Below, one piece after another: positions 60,449-64,000 of a stretch of 64,000 nt of DNA. Position 1 is the stretch's first letter, and the number at the start of each line of letters is the position of its first letter. The stretch is taken from positions 248,001 through 312,000 of the forward strand of contig JAAEST010000053.1 in the NCBI GenBank assembly GCA_024229115.1, in the 5' to 3' direction. The position numbers and the translations under genes are program-made. This DNA comes from Oligoflexia bacterium. GTDB taxonomy: Bacteria > Bdellovibrionota > Bacteriovoracia > Bacteriovoracales > Bacteriovoracaceae. A model generated the notes under the pieces. That model ran no database searches, was not told the origin of the DNA, and was given only the letters and a program-made list of their open reading frames with translations.

Positions 60449-62137
60449 ACATTTCTGTTCATATTCTTGAAGATAGTTCTTCTCTTCTTCACTCAGAAGA
60501 GAAAAGTCTATCAAGTCTGGCTCAAAGCCGATAAAGACAAATGGTCTAAAACAGAGAAGATCTCTATCCGGATGGACTTTTTCTACCACAACAATATTCT
60601 CTAAGCGTACTCCGCCCTTTCCTGGTAGATAAATTCCTGGCTCGATACTCCCTACAAGTCCTTCTTGAAGAGGAACTTTAGATCCAGGCTTTAAACGATA
60701 ACAACCTTCATGAACATTGATTCCTACCCCATGACCTGTGCCATGAGCATAGTTATATCCTGCTTCTTCAATCGAATTTCTAGCGAGGGCATCGATTTCT
60801 TCTCCTAATGTTCCCGCTTCAAATGTTGCCATCTGTGCTTTTAGTAAACCTTGGAGAACGAGGGTATAAATTTCTTTTTGCCAATCTTGTGCCTCTCCAT
60901 GAGGAATGATGGCCCGAGTACAGTCAGTGGCCAAACCAGGCTCATAAAAACCGCCCGAGTCCATAAGAGCAAATTCTCCTTCTTCATATTTCTTGTCTTC
61001 ACTTGAATTACCAAAATGGATAATTGAAGAATTAGATCCAAAGCCAGCAATGGTGTGAAAGCTCTGTCCCAAAGCCCCCTGTTTCTTATATTCAATCCCC
61101 CCTTGAGTATAGAACTCAAGTTCATTAACTTCTCTCTTAGAACATTCTCTTTTAAGCCATGCCATCGTATTCCATATGGCCATATCACTTTTTTCAAATG
61201 AATATTCGAAACCTTTAACTTCAGCTTCATTTTTAAGGGCGTGAAAGAGAGTTAAATTACTTTCCAAAGGATAAATTTTTTCATGGGTAAAGCCTGCATC
61301 TAATACTTCGAGATCATCAACAGTGGTATAAACTTCATCATAGTGAACTTTAGAAAGTGAAGCACAAAGACCTTGAAAAACTTCTTCCATCTTTTCTGTA
61401 AGATTCCATGAGATCCCGTCTAGATTTAAATCCCTTCCTTTATCAACATTATACTGATGTGAAAAAAGATAGAGACAATCGTTTGTAAGAAGGGCCTTGG
61501 CCTTAAACGTTGCTTGATAAGGAAGTTCATATCCACGAAGATTTGTAAGCCATGCAATTGTATCTAAAGCATTAACAAAGATTGCCTCACCTTTTTTACA
61601 GACACGAGAAAACTTTGAAAGATGATCTTCCCCACTAAATTTATCTTCAACTTTAACGAGTTGATGTTCTAACTCTGGCCGAACCAGACTTATCAATTTT
61701 AAAACTTCTTCTTCTTTAACATTTTCAACATCGAGAACACTTCTTAAGTCATGAAATAAAGAAGCTGGAGTTCGACTACCAACAATTCCAATTTTCTTAA
61801 ATTGCCTCGCTCTAATATTAGATTTCATGGACTCTATAAGAGTTTCATTCATATCAACTTTAACAGGTCTTACTGGCGACTCACATTCTAGATCAACCTG
61901 CTCATGATAACGACCATCGACAAAGATAAATATCTCATCACTGGTACAAAGTACTTCGGCCACAGAACCAGTAAAGCCTGTGATGTAGTAACGTAAATTA
62001 TCATAGAGTGGGACATACTCATTAATATTATGATCAGCACTCGAAATGTAGAGACAGTCGAATTCTGAGTTCTTAACATACTCAATAATCTTATCTGAAT
62101 AGTCGCTAATTAAGGCCCTATCTATTTGAAATTTCAT
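60419..62137 (-). CDS. M24B family aminopeptidase (Xaa-Pro aminopeptidase type)
   Basis: 572 residues with two N-terminal creatinase-type domains (about 1-300) and the pita-bread catalytic domain. Metal ligands: MDSGG and ATDCTR Asp, GTGHGVG His, SIEPGIY and RLENIVV Glu, all present. Releases N-terminal residues next to proline. Length fits the longer bacterial/eukaryotic M24B branch rather than E. coli PepP (441). SD AATGAGGAA. Confidence 0.9.
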   Translation of the reverse strand: MKFQIDRALISDYSDKIIEYVKNSEFDCLYISSADHNINEYVPLYDNLRYYITGFTGSVAEVLCTSDEIFIFVDGRYHEQVDLECESPVRPVKVDMNETLIESMKSNIRARQFKKIGIVGSRTPASLFHDLRSVLDVENVKEEEVLKLISLVRPELEHQLVKVEDKFSGEDHLSKFSRVCKKGEAIFVNALDTIAWLTNLRGYELPYQATFKAKALLTNDCLYLFSHQYNVDKGRDLNLDGISWNLTEKMEEVFQGLCASLSKVHYDEVYTTVDDLEVLDAGFTHEKIYPLESNLTLFHALKNEAEVKGFEYSFEKSDMAIWNTMAWLKRECSKREVNELEFYTQGGIEYKKQGALGQSFHTIAGFGSNSSIIHFGNSSEDKKYEEGEFALMDSGGFYEPGLATDCTRAIIPHGEAQDWQKEIYTLVLQGLLKAQMATFEAGTLGEEIDALARNSIEEAGYNYAHGTGHGVGINVHEGCYRLKPGSKVPLQEGLVGSIEPGIYLPGKGGVRLENIVVVEKVHPDRDLLCFRPFVFIGFEPDLIDFSLLSEEEKNYLQEYEQKCSERGRSLLF

Positions 62138-62165
62138 TGTTTCCTCATTAATTTCAACATTTTAC

Positions 62166-62193
62166 TCAAGTAATTTTTATAAGTGACCGAAAA
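62166..62193 (+). promoter_or_regulatory. Possible sigma-28-like promoter before the 40-residue peptide gene
   Basis: TCAA (62166-62169), 16 nt, ACCGAAAA (62186-62193); the -10 is as in the flagellin promoter, the -35 is weak. ATG 62202 follows 8 nt later. Confidence 0.4.
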
Positions 62194-62201
62194 TACATCA
62201 T

Positions 62202-62324
62202 ATGAAATTTTCAGTCCAACACTTGGTTATTTTTATCTTATCGGTCTTTCTCCTAAAAATTGGAGTCGCCGCTACTATTAAAGATAATGGTATTAAACAC
62301 TCTACGCAAAGAATTTCTCGATAA
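62202..62324 (+). CDS. Possible 40-residue exported peptide
   Basis: An open frame of 40 codons. A hydrophobic stretch (VIFILSVFLLKIGVAA) works as a signal peptide or membrane anchor and would leave a 16-residue basic peptide (TIKDNGIKHSTQRISR) after cleavage. No SD, but a sigma-28-like element lies directly upstream. It overlaps the murD end by 23 nt on the other strand. Because the frame is short, the call is tentative. Confidence 0.4.
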   Translation: MKFSVQHLVIFILSVFLLKIGVAATIKDNGIKHSTQRISR

Positions 62325-63564
62325 GAGACTTATACGTTTCTCCCCTATCACTATAATTTTTGAATTGATCAAAGCTAGGAAAAGCTGGAGAGAAGAGAAC
62401 TACTCCTTTCCAAGAATGATTCTTAATATAGAGTATCGCTTCCTCTAATTCTTTAAACTCATGAGCTGATTGTATAAGGCCCTTGATATCTGGAGCACTT
62501 TCTCCAAAACAAAGAACTTGCTTGCAGGTCTTCTCAATTTCTAAAACTTGTTCCGAGCTTGGTAGATCGCCTTCCCCTCTTCTTTGTCCTCCTACAATCA
62601 ACAAAAGATCTTCATTAGGAAAACTTTTAAGTGCCGTCATTGTTGCTAGCCAGTTAGTACTTTTAGCATCGTTATAAAATGAGATCTCATCACCTTTAGA
62701 TACAAACTCTAGACGATGTTCAACACCCTTAAACTTCTGAGCATATTTTTCAAAATCAGAAAAACTATCAAAAAGAAAATCCACCATGAAATAAGCACTC
62801 ATTATATTGAGCTTATTATGATCTCCTTTAAGTATATACTTACTCATATCAATTTCGATAAATTCTGCCTGAAAGTCTTTAAGCAAAATAGTTTCGCAAT
62901 TAAACTTCTGGTAAGGAAAGAGAGCTTCTCCCAAGAGTAGCTTTTGATCAGTTCCCATCTTTTTAGCGATATTTTCTTTCGCCAATTGATAATCTTTAAA
63001 ATCACTATAACGCTCTCCGTGATTATCAAAAACATTAAGAATACTCGCTCTCTTAGGAGAAAGAGAATCAATACTCTCTAACTGAAAACTTGAAAGCTCA
63101 AGGTTAATAATCTTGGCCTTTGAATTTTGAAGAAGATACTCACAAAGAGGAGTTCCAATATTCCCCCCGGTAAAAACATCAATACCTTTTTCTTTGAGAA
63201 CAAAATCAATGAGGCTCACTGTTGTCGTCTTTCCATTCGTTCCAGTTGTTGCCAAATATTGAACGTCCTTAGGGATGAATTGGATAGCCAGCTCAATTTC
63301 ATTGATTATTGGAACTTTCCCAAGAGCACTCTTTAAAAGATCATGCTCTCTAGCTATCCCTGGACTCAAAATGATATAGTCTGATTCACTAAATAGTTCA
63401 GGACTCGCTTCATTTTGAGAGACAAAAGTAAAATCATCACTAGATTCAGGTTTAGACTGATTAACGACTGTAACCTTGGCACCTTTACTTAAGCAAAGTT
63501 TACAAGCACTTACGCCTGAAACTCCAAATCCGAATATGGTCACTTTTTTATCTTTTAAATTCAC
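62302..63564 (-). CDS. murD: UDP-N-acetylmuramoylalanine-D-glutamate ligase
   Basis: 420 residues. Adds D-glutamate to UDP-MurNAc-L-Ala in peptidoglycan synthesis. Visible: Rossmann GFGVSGVSACKLC, ATP loop TTGTNGKTTTVSL (about 105-117), HRLEFVSK and NDAKSTNWLAT blocks of the Mur ligase C-terminal domain. Start is GTG 63564 supported by GGGG upstream; the frame runs further up to 63624 but without support. Overlaps the small peptide gene at its end. Divergent from the last gene. Confidence 0.94.
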   Translation of the reverse strand: MNLKDKKVTIFGFGVSGVSACKLCLSKGAKVTVVNQSKPESSDDFTFVSQNEASPELFSESDYIILSPGIAREHDLLKSALGKVPIINEIELAIQFIPKDVQYLATTGTNGKTTTVSLIDFVLKEKGIDVFTGGNIGTPLCEYLLQNSKAKIINLELSSFQLESIDSLSPKRASILNVFDNHGERYSDFKDYQLAKENIAKKMGTDQKLLLGEALFPYQKFNCETILLKDFQAEFIEIDMSKYILKGDHNKLNIMSAYFMVDFLFDSFSDFEKYAQKFKGVEHRLEFVSKGDEISFYNDAKSTNWLATMTALKSFPNEDLLLIVGGQRRGEGDLPSSEQVLEIEKTCKQVLCFGESAPDIKGLIQSAHEFKELEEAILYIKNHSWKGVVLFSPAFPSFDQFKNYSDRGETYKSLIEKFFA

Positions 63565-63600
63565 CTCAACCCCTATAAATAGAAATATAATTTTAACAAA

Positions 63601-64000
63601 ATGTTTATGGATTATCGAAAGCAAATTAAAGACTTACTCACCTTTTTAAGCAACTTTACGCCCATTTGGCGTCAAGAGGTGGTTTTTAGCTACCCTCGTC
63701 ATCTTGATCCTTTCCCAAGAGAATGGATTGATGAGCTATTAACAAAATCAGAAGAAGAACTCTGGGCCATTGATGGTGGTAATCCTGATAGTATCACTGA
63801 TCCTCAACTTAAAGAGCTATTCCTTTCTTTAAGAGAGATTGAAAAGTTTCCTCAACTAGAAAAAGAGATAAGTACTGAAGCTCAGAGATATCCTAGCTGG
63901 GCCTTTTTTAAAGTGAGAAATAAGAAGCAGCATGAAATAGAAAAAATCATTCAATTGATTACTAACCAAGATATTCTTAAAGACTCTTCTAAAATTGTTG
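63601..64000 (+). CDS. SAM-dependent methyltransferase (RRNAD1/METTL25-like), partial
   Basis: 133 residues are visible before the window ends. The N-terminal region is helical (DYRKQIKDLLTFLSNF), and the segment NKKQHEIEKIIQLI (about 110) matches the K-K-x-H-E-I motif that precedes the SAM-binding loop in Methyltransf_32 proteins. The SAM motif itself would lie just beyond base 64000, so the call is provisional. No SD; TATAAT at 63586-63591 stands 9 nt before ATG 63601. ATG 63607 is also in frame. Confidence 0.55.
   Translation, partial: MFMDYRKQIKDLLTFLSNFTPIWRQEVVFSYPRHLDPFPREWIDELLTKSEEELWAIDGGNPDSITDPQLKELFLSLREIEKFPQLEKEISTEAQRYPSWAFFKVRNKKQHEIEKIIQLITNQDILKDSSKIV

Noticed and set aside
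1-64000. Prophage, insertion sequence, integron or CRISPR array
   Set aside because: No transposase, integrase, phage structural gene or regular spaced repeats found; gene content and packing are uniform.

Overview
The window looks like one chromosomal stretch of an AT-rich Gram-negative bacterium, most likely a Bdellovibrionota / Bacteriovoracales predator (Bacteriovorax or Halobacteriovorax type). This is inference from gene content: flagellin, several HD-GYP-like c-di-GMP-type proteins with altered active sites, CarD, LPS-era outer-membrane barrels, many small lipoproteins and secreted proteins of unknown function, and a complete aerobic core metabolism. Coding density is very high, with many TAATG or 4-nt overlaps. 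I see no tRNA, rRNA, CRISPR array, insertion sequence or prophage, and no base-composition island.

Layout. 1-5041: the downstream half of a phenylacetate (paa) operon (paaF-like end, paaG, paaA-like, a paaH split into two genes, paaJ, DUF523). 5085-7000: a Cys/Lys lipoprotein, DUF501 and a flagellin gene with a very good sigma-28 (FliA) promoter and a structured leader. 7000-11264: a three-gene signalling operon: a receiver-like protein with a long charged repeat region, a degenerate HD-GYP protein, and a CheY-like protein with Glu at the phosphorylation site. 11261-18689: phosphoesterase, a small metalloprotease, uvrB, lysA, carD and a second HD-GYP response regulator. 18686-22802: an acetylpolyamine amidohydrolase-like / GNAT / M20 operon, a lone PqqD-like protein and a LysR regulator. 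22900-25870: a small basic protein, ndk, sucD and sucC, with structured RNA candidates after ndk and before sucC. 25950-34570: two metallo-beta-lactamase-fold hydrolases, a GYF-domain membrane protein, HutG-like ureohydrolase, pirin, YceI-like protein and a tandem pair of DctP-like binding proteins without a permease. 34680-42011: small exported proteins, LysR, sdhCAB, a SprT-DUF2786 fusion, a PaaI thioesterase and DUF423. 42009-47486: exported proteins of unknown function under sigma-28-like promoters, plus queE. 47590-54300: a third HD-GYP-like protein, DksA, a truncated-globin-like protein, a DEAD-box helicase and an outer-membrane barrel. 54300-64000: an FHA-acidic-RDD membrane protein, tgt, serC, barrel plus matrixin-like protease, M24 peptidase, a 40-residue exported peptide, murD and the start of a methyltransferase gene.

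How it fits together. PaaA/G/F/H/J lead phenylacetyl-CoA to acetyl-CoA and succinyl-CoA, which SucCD and SdhCAB take into the TCA cycle, with Ndk alongside. QueE and Tgt belong to queuosine tRNA modification. The most notable pattern is that about eleven genes have no Shine-Dalgarno sequence but carry a -10-like hexamer 5-7 nt before the start codon, so they look leaderless. Seven of these also carry a FliA-like element of the form TAAA-N15/16-ACCGATAA, or a weaker variant of it, shared with the flagellin promoter; most of the genes it serves are exported proteins of unknown function. I read this as a candidate motility / attack-phase regulon.
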